A DNA stretch of 44,231 bases from Alectoria sarmentosa. Its lineage: Eukaryota > Ascomycota > Lecanoromycetes > Lecanorales > Parmeliaceae. The stretch spans positions 8,422 to 52,652 of the forward strand of contig WOGZ01000238.1 in the NCBI GenBank assembly GCA_009733775.1, in the 5' to 3' direction. The translations under genes and the position numbers were made by a program. Shown here piece after piece: positions 32,456-42,221 of the stretch (the stretch's first letter is position 1; each line of letters starts with the position of its first letter). A model generated the notes under the pieces. The model saw only the letters and a list, made by a program, of their open reading frames with translations. It was not told the origin of the DNA and did not search any database.

Positions 32456-33625
32456 TTACCCGGATGACCCTCTAAGTCCACGGTAACGTCGGGGAACCTG
32501 CCATTGTCAGCCCTCTCGATCCGCCCAACACCATTGCCGCACTTACTCGGGGAAGTTTCCATACACGAGGCCAACTCGTGTGAGGGCACTCCTTGCTGGG
32601 CTCTTTCGCCTCGCTTTCGTAAATCGCCTGAGGTCCCTCGCCCACCCCTAACCCTGACCCCATAGGGTAGCCTTGGGGCAATGGGCGCGTGCAGCCCTCA
32701 TGTTCCAACCGCAATCTGATGGGACGTGGCATCACCGGCTGGTCGAAGCCAAGGGGCTCGGGATTGAGCGACGCCTCGGTCACACCGTCCCCACTCTTCT
32801 CCACTGCTCCTGGCCAAGCATTAGCCAAGATACCACAAACCGAACCCCTGTTCTCGTCGTGTTGAACTCACCAGATCCCCCTTTCTCCTTCTCAGAGCCG
32901 TTAATCTTGGTCACCTTGCTAGTCTCGCCCCGACGAAGCCGACCATCCGGGTCACCCACATCAATTATCTCGTTGATTATCTTTTCCACCTCCTTCACGT
33001 GGGTCAAGATCTGCGCAAAACCTTCCTTATACTTCTGTCAGCCCCCTAATCCATGTCGAAGGAATGAGCCGGGTCACCCTCTTACCATCATGCGAGATAA
33101 AGGACGATCGTTGATCGCGCGCTCGAGCCCGCTCACCGGTTCTTTTGGATTATGAAAGTCAGGGCCATTCAATCCTGTAGAGATCACATCAAACTGTCAA
33201 CACTTGGCGCGGTGGCTCCTGGGGTCACTGCCCACCTGTCAAATTCATCTCGCTAGCGTTTTTCGCCCTCTTGGGCCTTCTAGCCGACTCCTCGTCGTCT
33301 CCTGCTGCCCATTCCCGCTTCTCTCGCATCGCCTTGTCGATCGGGATTTGATTCATTTCACGGCCTTCATTTGTCAGTAAAGTTTTTCGGGTCATCCGGG
33401 TCATCCGGGTCATCCGGTTCATCCGGGTCACCCTCTCACCTTCACCTTGACTACCGTGGCCGTCTTTGGATTCGTTGATAACACTTTTCAAACCATGCAA
33501 CATGCTCTTCTTTGTAACCTATATTGCACCACGTCGCACGATAAGCCCAATGTCGCAGCTTCTGAATAGTATGCACTGACCTTGGCAATGGAAGTATTGG
33601 CATCTCGCCGTCCCGAAGATGACAT
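32456..33625 (-). CDS. Orphan six-exon gene with an Met-Thr-Arg repeat
   Basis: Not recognised. Exons (high to low) 33625-33581, 33518-33236, 33174-33086, 33034-32872, 32809-32547, 32497-32456 give about 294 aa. All five introns are GT-AG, 49-62 nt, and each join keeps frame, which is hard to obtain by chance. The protein is basic and hydrophilic: a near N-terminal run of MTR triplets produced by a 9-bp DNA repeat, a lysine/arginine-rich patch (ARRPKRAKNA) that could act as a nuclear signal, a helical stretch (THVKEVEKIINEI) and a Pro/Gly-rich C-terminus. No membrane segment or signal peptide. The last exon is the weakest; a longer open frame continues in another register to 32290. Alternatives: a lineage-specific gene or a young relic. 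Confidence 0.5.
33391..33426. repeat. Four tandem 9-bp units
   Basis: GTCATCCGG repeated at 33391, 33400 and 33409, with a one-base variant at 33418. It lies in the second exon of the orphan gene, where the minus strand encodes the Met-Thr-Arg repeat. Related copies occur nearby (32450-32470, 32943-32958, 33069-33080). Confidence 0.9.
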
Positions 33626-34087
33626 GGTGGCAGGAGGTGTAGACTTGGAATGTAATGAGTTCAACGGATAGGTAGGATAGATGGGTATGATGTGTGTACT
33701 AGAGCAATCAAGCAGAATACTCGCAGGAAAGTGGACCAGCGACGCGATTTATATACCTTCCTACTAGATGATACTAAGCCTATTCGAGGTTCTGAGGTCC
33801 GTGAGCTTTGAGTTGCCGCATTCGACTTTTGGGTGAGGTAGCAAACAGCGCTCCCTAGGCGAGGCTAGCTCATCATGATGACAAAGCTGAGACTTTGATC
33901 CAATCGTGTGTCTTTTGAGTTCCTATTTTTTGACACCTCGACGGAAACACTCATGAAGTTGGTAATTCGTGCAAAAGAAGCATCAACGCCATAGCCTCAG
34001 CAGCGCTACAAGCGGCGGACCTCCAAGTTAGTGGCTGGACGGAATCAACACCCCTGGACTACAAGTCCCTGGGGCCCAAAGAGCCCC
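33626..34087. other. Intergenic gap between orphan gene and HET pseudogene
   Basis: About 460 bp lying between the start of the orphan gene and the 3' end of the HET pseudogene, both on the minus strand. It should hold the orphan gene promoter. ATATACC near 33753 is a possible TATA-like string but is not demonstrable. No gene seen. Confidence 0.4.
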
Positions 34088-34299
34088 TTACCGTAATCTG
34101 AACATCCTTGGGTTGGACGGATCGGTCGCAAAGCATTCGTTTCCCTGAAAGCCGCATCCTATGGGAGGGAGATGACCAACCAGGGTCCAGTGAACATCGT
34201 CCGCCTTACGCAGTATAAAGAGTGTGCGGTCGGGCAAAAGCCAAAAAATTGAATCACCCTCTTGTACGACGAACGCTATCCTAAACTCTATGCCCGTCT

Positions 34300-34332
34300 T
34301 ACCTTACGGGCGTGCCTGCAAATGCGCACACC
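34300..34332 (+). repeat. Left terminal inverted repeat, 33 bp
   Basis: Exact reverse complement of 34986-35018. GC-rich, in sharp contrast with the AT-rich interior. Confidence 0.95.
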
Positions 34333-34527
34333 GTATTGAGACAGTATAGATACTATCATTAAATACAACCGTAATTGAATGAAAATAATAATCTATAACA
34401 GTATCATAAGCGTTAATTCAGATTAATTAATACTTTGAGAAATACGAAACAAAGTTTGAAATTGTATTATTTAATAACGTGTCTGCAATGTAAAGCTGTT
34501 TCGAGATTGATTATTAAAATCGAATCA

Positions 34528-34850
34528 AAACCGTTTAAAAACCATGTTCTATCAGCTTAGCTTTACAACTTAAGGTTATTTCATTAATGATAAATACATC
34601 ATTAAATCAAATTTTTAATATAAGGTAGCTTTGGCTGAGTGGCATTCGTAATTGTAGATTCGTAATTTGTAAGTTCGTAACTTGTAGGTTCGTAGCTTAC
34701 TCGATATGTGATTATATGTGTGAGACTTTACTATATTGCGCACAGTCTAATATTATTTTCATGATAATTTCATTCAAATCGAAGAAATTAAGCGAAGAAA
34801 ATGCTTTTTTGTTAAACTTGCTTGTACACGTTACGGTTTTTAAACGGTTT
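34528..34850. repeat. Internal 16-bp inverted pair of the element
   Basis: AAACCGTTTAAAAACC at 34528-34543 and its exact reverse complement at 34835-34850. Between them, 34646-34698 carries about four degenerate copies of a TTCGTAATTTGTAG-like unit. Confidence 0.85.
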
Positions 34851-34985
34851 TTAAGATTTTAACGGTGTCAGAGCAAATAATGGATAATAATTTATAATGG
34901 CCTGAGGGCCGCCGTTGATTCAAACTGTATTGAATATATATAACGGTGTCAATGACTTTACATCGTATTACCACCAAACCCATAT

Positions 34986-35018
34986 GGTGTGCGCATTTGC
35001 AGGCACGCCCGTAAGGTA
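34986..35018 (-). repeat. Right terminal inverted repeat, 33 bp
   Basis: Exact reverse complement of 34300-34332. In the minus strand it follows directly after the interrupted HET codons and supplies a false C-terminus (RACLQMRTPYGFG) before a stop at 34958. Confidence 0.95.
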
Positions 35019-36675
35019 GTCAAAAACAGTGTATGACCCGCGTTAGCTGCGAATATTTCCTCGCCCAGCTTAGCCGAGTATCCCACACTCTCGTAATGCC
35101 GATACCCGAAATCTTGATTATAGGACTTCTCAGAAAGCAGGCGCATTACAGTTGAAGAGTCGGCGGGTGCATGTATGTGATTAAGGAGGCTTTGGGGGTT
35201 TGACTTTGCGACGTGGCTTGGTTGCCAGTTGCCTTTTCAGCCCGCTTGGTCGCGATGCGAAACTTGGGTTTTTCTGATCGGTACCTCATAAGGTCTTTAA
35301 TCATACTCAATTTCCACTCCTTGATTTTGAACTTGATGGACTCTGCTCGCGTCTTGAAATCGTCTGATGTGACATCATGCAGATGAGGGATTCGGATGGC
35401 GATTTTCACTCGGTCGACAATCAAACCGTGCACCAGGAGGGCAGAGGGCTCTTGATATCTGGTGAGATCCTCTATTGGAGGCTCGAATCGCGGACTATGT
35501 TCTGCATTCGCTCTGACATACCCCCTGCTAGATGGCCCCTCTTTCTCTTCCAAACTCTTCAATCCACCATCAATAAATATCCAATCTGGGACCCAAGATG
35601 GACAGTCGGTGGCTCTGCAATAATTAGCAAATCGCAGCGGCAGCAAAGATGTGCGCAAAAAGTACATAGTTAGTCGGGTGAGGACCAGGCGATCGGACGC
35701 TGGACCAGAGTAGTCTGGAATAATATGCGCGCGATCTGCTGGCGTTGCTAGTCCTAGTAGCGCGAAGACTATGTCTCTTCGTACAGAAGCTTGGAAACCA
35801 TGCGTCAAGGACATCAGGATCAATATAGACAAGCCACCTGTCTCGACTTGATGCTTGTAGGCATACCACTTCGAGAGAATGCCAATGAAAGGCGGCGCCG
35901 AAGGAGGTTTGGGCTTTTCGATCCGGTCTTTCGTCAAGAGAGACATATACCGCGTCATGTCCAGCTGAGACTGTTTCGCAGGCAGTTCAGGCTTTTCGGG
36001 CTGGTCTTCCATTAGCAAGGGGTTTTCAAACCCTTTTCCGTTCACGAGTTGTACGAAGTATACAAGGTCAACTTGTTTCTCTCCGCACTGGACAGCGATA
36101 CTTCGCGACTTGAGGGCCTCTTGGACCACCCAAATACGTGTCCACCATTTCCGTCGCATCAAGTCGGTAATGGCCCGCAAGGTGATTTGGTCGACGTCGC
36201 TACCACTGTCGAGCTGAACCGGGGTCTACTGTCGAAGTGACCCAACGAAATCCATGGCCACATCGCTATCGGCAGACTTCTCGCCTAGCCATACCATTGT
36301 TCTCGTAGCTTTGGCAAAAATGTCACCCATTAGATACACCTGTACGTTCTTCTCTTCGAAGTCCTTCTGGTTGATACAGATTGCATCGACCCACAGATTC
36401 CTAGGACGATTGGGCCCGCGAATACAGTGAAGCGCTAATTCAAGATTCTCCGTAACGTGGAGGGGACTGTCACCAAGGATGATTGCGCTTTCGCTGACTG
36501 ATCCTGACCAGGCGTAGGATAGAGCCGTGTAGTGGAGATCTTCGTACTCCAGACTCTCAACAATCAGCTCTCCACGCAGGATGTCATCATCTGCACCAGG
36601 AGCTAGGGTTAAGATACGAATCTCTCGCCGCTCTGTGACCAATGGGGCCTGAGCGTAGACATCTTGTGGGGCCAT

Positions 36676-37858
36676 GACAGTGGCAAATCCGACCGAAGAC
36701 GAGCCTACTCTGAACCTGAGCTGAGATTCTGTTCGCGAATGTTAAGGCCGTTGTCTAAAGTCTGAAGGTCAGTATCTATGGCTCGTGGTCGTGTAACTAT
36801 TCAAGGGTCACCAAACCCACTCATGTGAGCAGGATGTTGTCTTGTGATAGTCGATCCTCGAGACAGGTTTCAACAAAGAACGTGGAGATTGCGTTGGACT
36901 ATCAATCAACCTATCCCATTCTCTGGTACCCGGGGTGCAAAAGTCTTTGTAGAATACCTAATATTTCTCTTCTTCGCAAGGCAATATTTTTCGAACCTCT
37001 AAAACTTCGTGAATCTCTTGTTTGGAGACCTTAGATCTGCTTGCAAGGTAAAGTTGCGAACCTGAAAACTTTGTCGTGGACTATTGACCTGTTGAAAAAT
37101 TGGGCGCCAGTATACGAAGAGTGTTTTGTGATGTTCGATCGAAACACCAGAATTGTCACCATGCTAGAGGACGGGATGAGCTAGAAACTTTGCATGGCAA
37201 TGAAAGACAACAGGCTGTGCTGAGGGGGCTGGGGCTTCCGGCAGTGTAATGAAGGCTGTAAGCTGAGTCAGCGATGTAGATACTCTGCAGCCAATCAATA
37301 TTCATCGCTGTCCGTTGTACGACATACATTTGCGTTTCGATCTCGTTGACATGTTATGTGCTTCAAATGACGTGCTTCAATGATGTGGTTGAAAAATGTT
37401 CACCAGTCAGCGAACAACTGTCCGCTGGTCTACCCAGGCCACTCAAATTAAATTCTCCTTTCGTCCTGCATAATTCTCGATCATTTGATAGATAGATACG
37501 ATCTCGTCAGGGGCGACGCAAGCGGGCATGTGGAAATTGTGGGATGAAATGGAAATCTTGGGGTCTTCAAAACCCATCAGATGTAGCATGCTTGTTAACT
37601 TCTTGCGAAGTCTCGGGTCCGAAATCTAAACGCTTCGTGGTCATGGCTGCCGAATGTCAACCCTCAAGCAAGCTGAGCGGTCCTTCTTTGCCTAGAGGTA
37701 CATACTTTACGCTTGTCCTATTCATGCGCATATCAATCGGCGCGTCTTATAAACGCATTCGCTTGCCGCGCGTATTTAGCATAAATGCCTGTACATGCGA
37801 TGAGCGGACATCTCTTTTTCCACCTATTGCGCTTCTGTCAGCGTCGACCTCTACCAAC
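36676..37858. other. Intergenic region between divergent HET pseudogene and secreted-protein gene
   Basis: About 1.2 kb. An open frame from 37544 runs in frame into the secreted-protein gene, but the sequence before 37859 has no conserved look and would mask the signal peptide. No other gene is supported. Confidence 0.45.
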
Positions 37859-38496
37859 ATGTACATTCTCACAGCCTCGTCTCTGTTCTTTTTCCTTGGA
37901 CTTTCAACCTCGAGCATATTAGCAGTCAACCAATCTGATGCACTCGCAGTCAACATCACCGGTGCGAATGCGTAGTAAGCAGTGGCCCCTGCGTCTTTTG
38001 CGACCGACTACCAACGTACAGAAACCGAGTATCCATCTGCTAAACCATCAATAGCGATTACCTGATCCCTCACGTCAAGCCGCCCGTAACCCTCACTTTC
38101 TCTCACCTCAACCCCGGCAGTATTACCCGCATAGACGGGCCCTCGGTCTATATGTGCGCCATCGAGAACCTTGCTAGAATATGTCGCTTAAGACCATACG
38201 AGGCAGATTTTGGGAACCCCAAGATTTTCACTTATGGGACGGCGACAGTCAGGTTGGAGCCCTCGGGGCGCAGGAGTCAGCCTTATTTTACTCATCAGAC
38301 TGCGTGCGCGGTGCTGAGGGGTTTGCCGGAGTATATGACGTTGAATAATTGGTGGACGGAGAGCTTTGTTAATGTATTTGTAGAGGGTACTATGGTTGGG
38401 ACTGCGCAGTTGTGGAATCCATATGGTGATGGTAGGGTTGCGTCGATGGAGACGATGGGGACGCAGTCTACAGCGGAATCTGTCGCAACAGCATGA
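37859..38496 (+). CDS. Small secreted protein of unknown function
   Basis: Not recognised as a named family. Exons 37859-37974 and 38055-38496 (GT-AG intron of 80 nt, TACC-like branch region and CAATAG acceptor) give 185 aa. The N-terminus is a convincing signal peptide: MYILTASSLFFFLGLSTSS followed by a likely cleavage after ILA. The mature part is about 160 aa, beta-rich in look (PPVTLTFSHLNPGS, TYGTATVRLEP, WTESFVNVFVEGTMVGTAQLW), with only three cysteines, so it is not a typical cysteine-rich effector. One NxT site lies just after the cleavage point. It probably acts outside the cell or in the wall. Confidence 0.75.
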
Positions 38497-38819
38497 CGTC
38501 TGCTAAGCGCAAATGAATTTAACAAGTTGGGTAGAGATCGAAGGTCACGATCACTGTTTTTCCTCGTTCCGGACCCCGTCATCATGACCCGAACATCTAT
38601 GCTGCAGCTGGATTCCTCATTCACCTAAGAGGAAGTATCATATGATGCATTGCGCTGATTGGAAGGCGATCCTTAGCCCCGCACATGTTGCATAAGACTC
38701 CAGCCGAGCCTGCCGAACCTTAGGTCGCTTAGTCCTCCGTAGCACACAGAGTACCTAATGCCCTACTTCACCTTTTGACAACCTTGATCTTCCCCCCCTG
38801 GTGCCCCTGATACAAACAA
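38497..38819. other. Intergenic gap upstream of the F-box gene
   Basis: About 320 bp between tandem genes. A pyrimidine-rich stretch (CTTCCCCCCC near 38788) precedes the start codon, as is common in filamentous fungal promoters. Nothing else seen. Confidence 0.4.
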
Positions 38820-39623
38820 ATGGAAAATCATAAGAGGCAAAGCTTCGACGGCTTGACGGAAAAGATGAACGCCGCACACCTACGACTTTCTCAGTCAGGC
38901 AGCGTGAAGGACGGAGTGCCTGATACTACAGAGAGTTGTGAGACTGATGATAAATCTGCTCTCTCCAAGCTAGCCGGCGAGCTTCAAGACCTAATCGTTA
39001 CCAATCTCGATCCCTCTGCAATCATCGCTTTGAGCCAGACAAATCGTCATTTCCACTCCTGTGCCAACCTACATCGGCTGCCATTCTACGACGTGTATAG
39101 TTATCTGATAACGAAGGAGGATTTGCCAACCCGTTCAAACGATTATGCCTGCTTCACTTGCCTTCGCCTCAAGCCCAAGCCGAGTTTCACAACGGGACAG
39201 ACCAGATCTCCACGAGAAAAATGGTGTCAGGAAGCACACACGCGAATCTGTCTCGAATGCAGCTTCAAGACTGGCAAATACGTACCCAGTCAGATCCGAA
39301 AGAATGGCGCAGAGCTGCAGCTGTATTGTGGCGGCTGCGAGACTATCCAAAAGCGATTCTGCAAGACGTGCTGCTGGTGCGATTGCTGCATCAGGAATGG
39401 TACTGCCACGGTAATAAGTGAGGGTGAGTGGGCTAAGCCTCATGGCAAAGCCTGCGAGGTTGTTATTCGCAACCTCTGTGAGCAGCATTCTTGGGAAGGA
39501 CCGGAGCCTGTGCGTAGCGGGAGAACTCCTGCGATTACGAGGGCTATGTATGAGTTCGAGAGAGACACTGGAATGACAGCTAGCCCGGAGTGGTTTATGG
39601 TGCGGGGCGCTGAGTCCAACTAA
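38820..39623 (+). CDS. F-box protein with a cysteine-rich C-terminal half
   Basis: Probable substrate adaptor of an SCF ubiquitin ligase; the target is unknown. Single exon, 267 aa. An F-box-like helix set lies at about residues 48-85 (LAGELQDLIVTNLDPSAII, then ALSQTNRHFHS), in the form usual for short fungal F-box proteins. The second half holds many CxxC pairs (CFTC, CLEC, CGGC, CKTCCWCDCC), likely a zinc-binding module that is frequent in this fungal family. No signal peptide or membrane segment. Start is at the first ATG of the frame, directly after a C-rich leader. Confidence 0.82.
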   Translation: MENHKRQSFDGLTEKMNAAHLRLSQSGSVKDGVPDTTESCETDDKSALSKLAGELQDLIVTNLDPSAIIALSQTNRHFHSCANLHRLPFYDVYSYLITKEDLPTRSNDYACFTCLRLKPKPSFTTGQTRSPREKWCQEAHTRICLECSFKTGKYVPSQIRKNGAELQLYCGGCETIQKRFCKTCCWCDCCIRNGTATVISEGEWAKPHGKACEVVIRNLCEQHSWEGPEPVRSGRTPAITRAMYEFERDTGMTASPEWFMVRGAESN

Positions 39624-39892
39624 AATTCACTCACGTGTACACATGCTAGCAAGGATTAGAACGGGATTTATAAATTGACTTATATCATCTCAGCTCTTCG
39701 TTTGTATATGCTAGTCATACCTATTAGGTCGTACTTGAAGGCAACGCCCCTGTTTTCTATTATCAATTGAGTCAATCTCCTGTCGCGGACGTAGAAGTCG
39801 TTATTGCAGGACGTCTTGGCATCACGCTAACCAACCAATCCTCGAACCTCGATGTCGTCTCCCCGCCATTCCCAACCCATAGCCTATGCACA

Positions 39893-40689
39893 ATGATCTG
39901 TCAACGCTGTACCCGTCTCCTATCCTCTTCCTTCCCTCGCGCCACAACCCTCCGTCCCCTATCCACGGCCCCCAGACTTCTCCAACCTGAAAGCCCGCCC
40001 CCGGCAACCTCCACCTCTGCCGCGCAGCCATTCTCCACGCCCTTTACGCCATCCCCTTCAAAAACGCCTGGAATACCTTCATCACCAAGTACGACCCCCA
40101 AAGCAGCATCCAAAGGCCCAGCGCATCCGCCCAGCAGCGTACCAGCGGGCACGCCGTTGAGGGGATTAGGATACATCAAGGGCCAAGAGGGGCCGGTTGC
40201 GAGGGAGGACTCGGAGTATCCTGAATGGCTTTGGGGGCTCCTTGCGCCTAAGCAGGGGGGTATAAATGAGGAGGGGGGGTCTGGAGATGCTTTTGGTAAG
40301 CTACGTCTTTCTGCCACAGGAACAACTGGGAGCGCTACGTTCGGAACCGTGTGCGCCTTCCAATGGCTTCAGTTGCCTTGTTGACAGAAGCCGTTTCTAT
40401 GCTCTGTTATTTCATTAGGGCTTAAGGCTGAAGATCAATCTCCACAGCGAAATCAAAAAAGCAACGCCGCCTCGCTGCCAAAGCCGCTCGCGCCGCGATG
40501 ACCGGCTCGGACGGTACCTCGCACAAAGTTCGAGTACCGCTCGAAGAACAGTCGATTGACCTCCCGGCTGGGATGGGAGAAGCAGAGGGGCAGAAAGCGT
40601 TGGAGGCGAGAGAAGGGTTGACGAGCGCGATGAGGACGGCGCGGAAGAGAAAGATCAAGGAGAATAACTTCTTGCGGGGGATGAGGTAG
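39893..40689 (+). CDS. MRPL37: Mitochondrial large-subunit ribosomal protein mL54
   Basis: Structural protein of the mitochondrial 54S ribosomal subunit (yeast Mrpl37/YmL37). Exons 39893-40295 and 40448-40689 (152-nt intron) give 214 aa. Seen: an Arg/Ser/Thr-rich, acid-poor presequence (CQRCTRLLSSSFPRATTLR) suited to mitochondrial import; a Pro/Ser/Thr-rich linker; the family core GYIKGQEGPVAREDSEYPEW followed by LWGLL; then, after the intron, a basic helix (SKKQRRLAAKAARAAM) and a C-terminal RKRKIKENNFLRGMR. The frame is open upstream to 39767, but the ATG at 39893 places the presequence at the N-terminus. The acceptor at 40446-40447 is chosen over an earlier AG because it restores the conserved basic block. 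Confidence 0.92.
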
Positions 40690-42221
40690 GGCCTCGAGGA
40701 TTGTGAGGAGATGTTTGTTGGGGCAATGGTGGGGGGAGCAAAGCGAGAATGTTGGTGAATCAACGGATACGTGGTGTGCCGAAAGAGTCGTCGAAAAAGA
40801 TGTATAAATCAGAGCTCCCAGTGTACGATCATGCTCAGCAGAGCCTACATTCCATGCCACTGCCATAATCCAACCCTCTCGATACAGTGTACCGCCGCCT
40901 GCACTAGCCTGTGGTGCATTGCGTATATCTGATTGCCGAGGAATTCACTTGGGGTTGCGGGCTGGAAAAATATATGGCATTTCATTATTCCAAGTCATAT
41001 CGCGCAAATGCACATTTATTCTCTAAAGAAGTTCCCGTTCAAAGCGCCTCAGGTCTTCACGCTAGGCCTTTTGCCAGCGAGCGATTCCAAAAAGAGATTC
41101 CTCTTGCATTGCAGACCTCTAGCTGTTCTTTTTCATTTGGTCTTGGATGTTACGGTGACTCTTGCGCGAAAAAGCTTTTTCACCGATGAGAGCATCGCAG
41201 AAAGTTTCATGTCATGCGACAGTACAGCCAGCGCGACGACCTGTTGTGGTGTTAGTGGAGCATGTTTCACGTCAGGCATTTGCTACGTGTGTTAGTGGGT
41301 TGAAATATGCTGGGGTATGTACCATAGGAAGACACGATTTGTTTCCGATTTGTTTCCAGGGCTGTTGTGAGCTTTACTATGCAATGGGGTTTGTGACCTG
41401 CAAGCTGGCAACCATTTCGGTCACATGCTCGTCGGAGATAATACAAGCGATTCAACCACTTCCTAGATTTCGTTGGCCCTGGTCGGGTCTGGAGAGACTT
41501 ACTGAATCTACAAATACAACGTTTGAGCCTGCAAAATTACCCCTGGAAGCACTATCATGACTGGGTCGAGCCCAGCTACATGATTGACGCCTATCATGTT
41601 GCCAATAATCCTCGCCATGCGTTTACGCCTTACATCCGTATCATATCTCCTAAAAAGCCTTGAGATAATATGTTTAGTACGATCTATCAATAGTAGAAAT
41701 ATAATGTTTGGTCATGTTCTGGTTTACAATTGTGACGTATCGGGCGTACGACGGGTCGGAGACGAGTTGTACTGGCTAGTCGGTCGATTGTGAAGGGTGG
41801 AAGACAATGGTATGGTGCGAAAACCGGTCTCTCGCCAAATCCGGTCAAAGCTAGAACTTTCTTTGGTGGATGGAACAAGCCTAAGCGCAATATTCGAATC
41901 CTGGATATAAGATTGACGTGCTGAGTACCACTATTTCAACATTGTTACATGCTTAATGTGCTTATGCCGTGAAGTAGGATCAATAGGCTGCTGACAAGCT
42001 GCAGCTGCAGCGTGATGTCATTGAATAGATGGAGCTGACAATTGCCTCACACGAGGCAGTGACCGGCATTTCCAGTTCAGATTTCACTCTCAATCATAAG
42101 TGGGATCATTGTGTTGAATACAATTGTCCGCTTGACTACTGCTGCATCTACTGATCGAATCGAATCGTCAGACTGGACGGTCCTGAAAGATTGCCATTCT
42201 ACCGCTTGCGCGTGGTCAAAA
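40690..42221. other. Intergenic region, 1.5 kb
   Basis: Open frames at 40911-41295 and 41162-41560 overlap in different registers, have no family motif and no splice-consistent extension. No RNA gene or repeat recognised. Probably non-coding. Confidence 0.4.

Larger units (their letters stand above)
34299..35018. mobile_element. 720-bp AT-rich inverted-repeat element (MITE-like) inserted in the HET gene
   Basis: Bounded by 33-bp perfect inverted repeats (34300-34332 and 34986-35018) beginning TACCTTACGGGCGTGC, flanked by a direct GTC at 34296-34298 and 35019-35021. One extra T (34299) lies inside the left duplication. The interior is very AT-rich, codes for nothing and contains a subterminal 16-bp inverted pair and a short tandem repeat, as in non-autonomous DNA transposons. 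No transposase is present, so it would need one in trans. Deleting the element and one GTC joins the HET frame exactly. A 3-bp duplication would fit PIF/Harbinger- or CACTA-like elements, but the class is not established. Confidence 0.85.
34088..36675 (-). pseudogene. HET-domain (heterokaryon incompatibility) protein, broken in three ways
   Basis: HET proteins act in fungal non-self recognition and programmed cell death. The HET domain is clear at the N-terminus: YTALSYAW, NLWVDAICINQ, then WWTRIWVVQEA. Lesions: an in-frame TAG at 36226-36228 lies between those last two motifs while the frame stays open on both sides; the frame shifts between about 35215 and 35146 with no visible GT-AG pair to explain it; and a 720-bp inverted-repeat element (34299-35018) splits the C-terminus. 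Beyond the element the tail resumes (EGDSIFWLLPD, TLFILR, GHLPPIGC), with a stop at 34088-34090. A very short intron (36-48 nt, weak donor) could remove the TAG, but not the other lesions. Confidence 0.85.

Noticed and set aside
32290..32589. Longer C-terminus for the orphan gene
   Set aside because: Reaching this frame needs a phase-2 donor that I could not find; the model ending at 32456 keeps frame with a standard intron.
33391..33426. CRISPR-like array
   Set aside because: Units are contiguous 9-mers without spacers and the genome is eukaryotic.
37544..37858. Upstream extension of the secreted-protein frame
   Set aside because: It would bury a good signal peptide inside a longer protein and has no conserved look.
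40911..41560. Possible gene in the 1.5-kb gap before the membrane-protein gene
   Set aside because: Two overlapping frames in different registers, no motif, no plausible splice joins.
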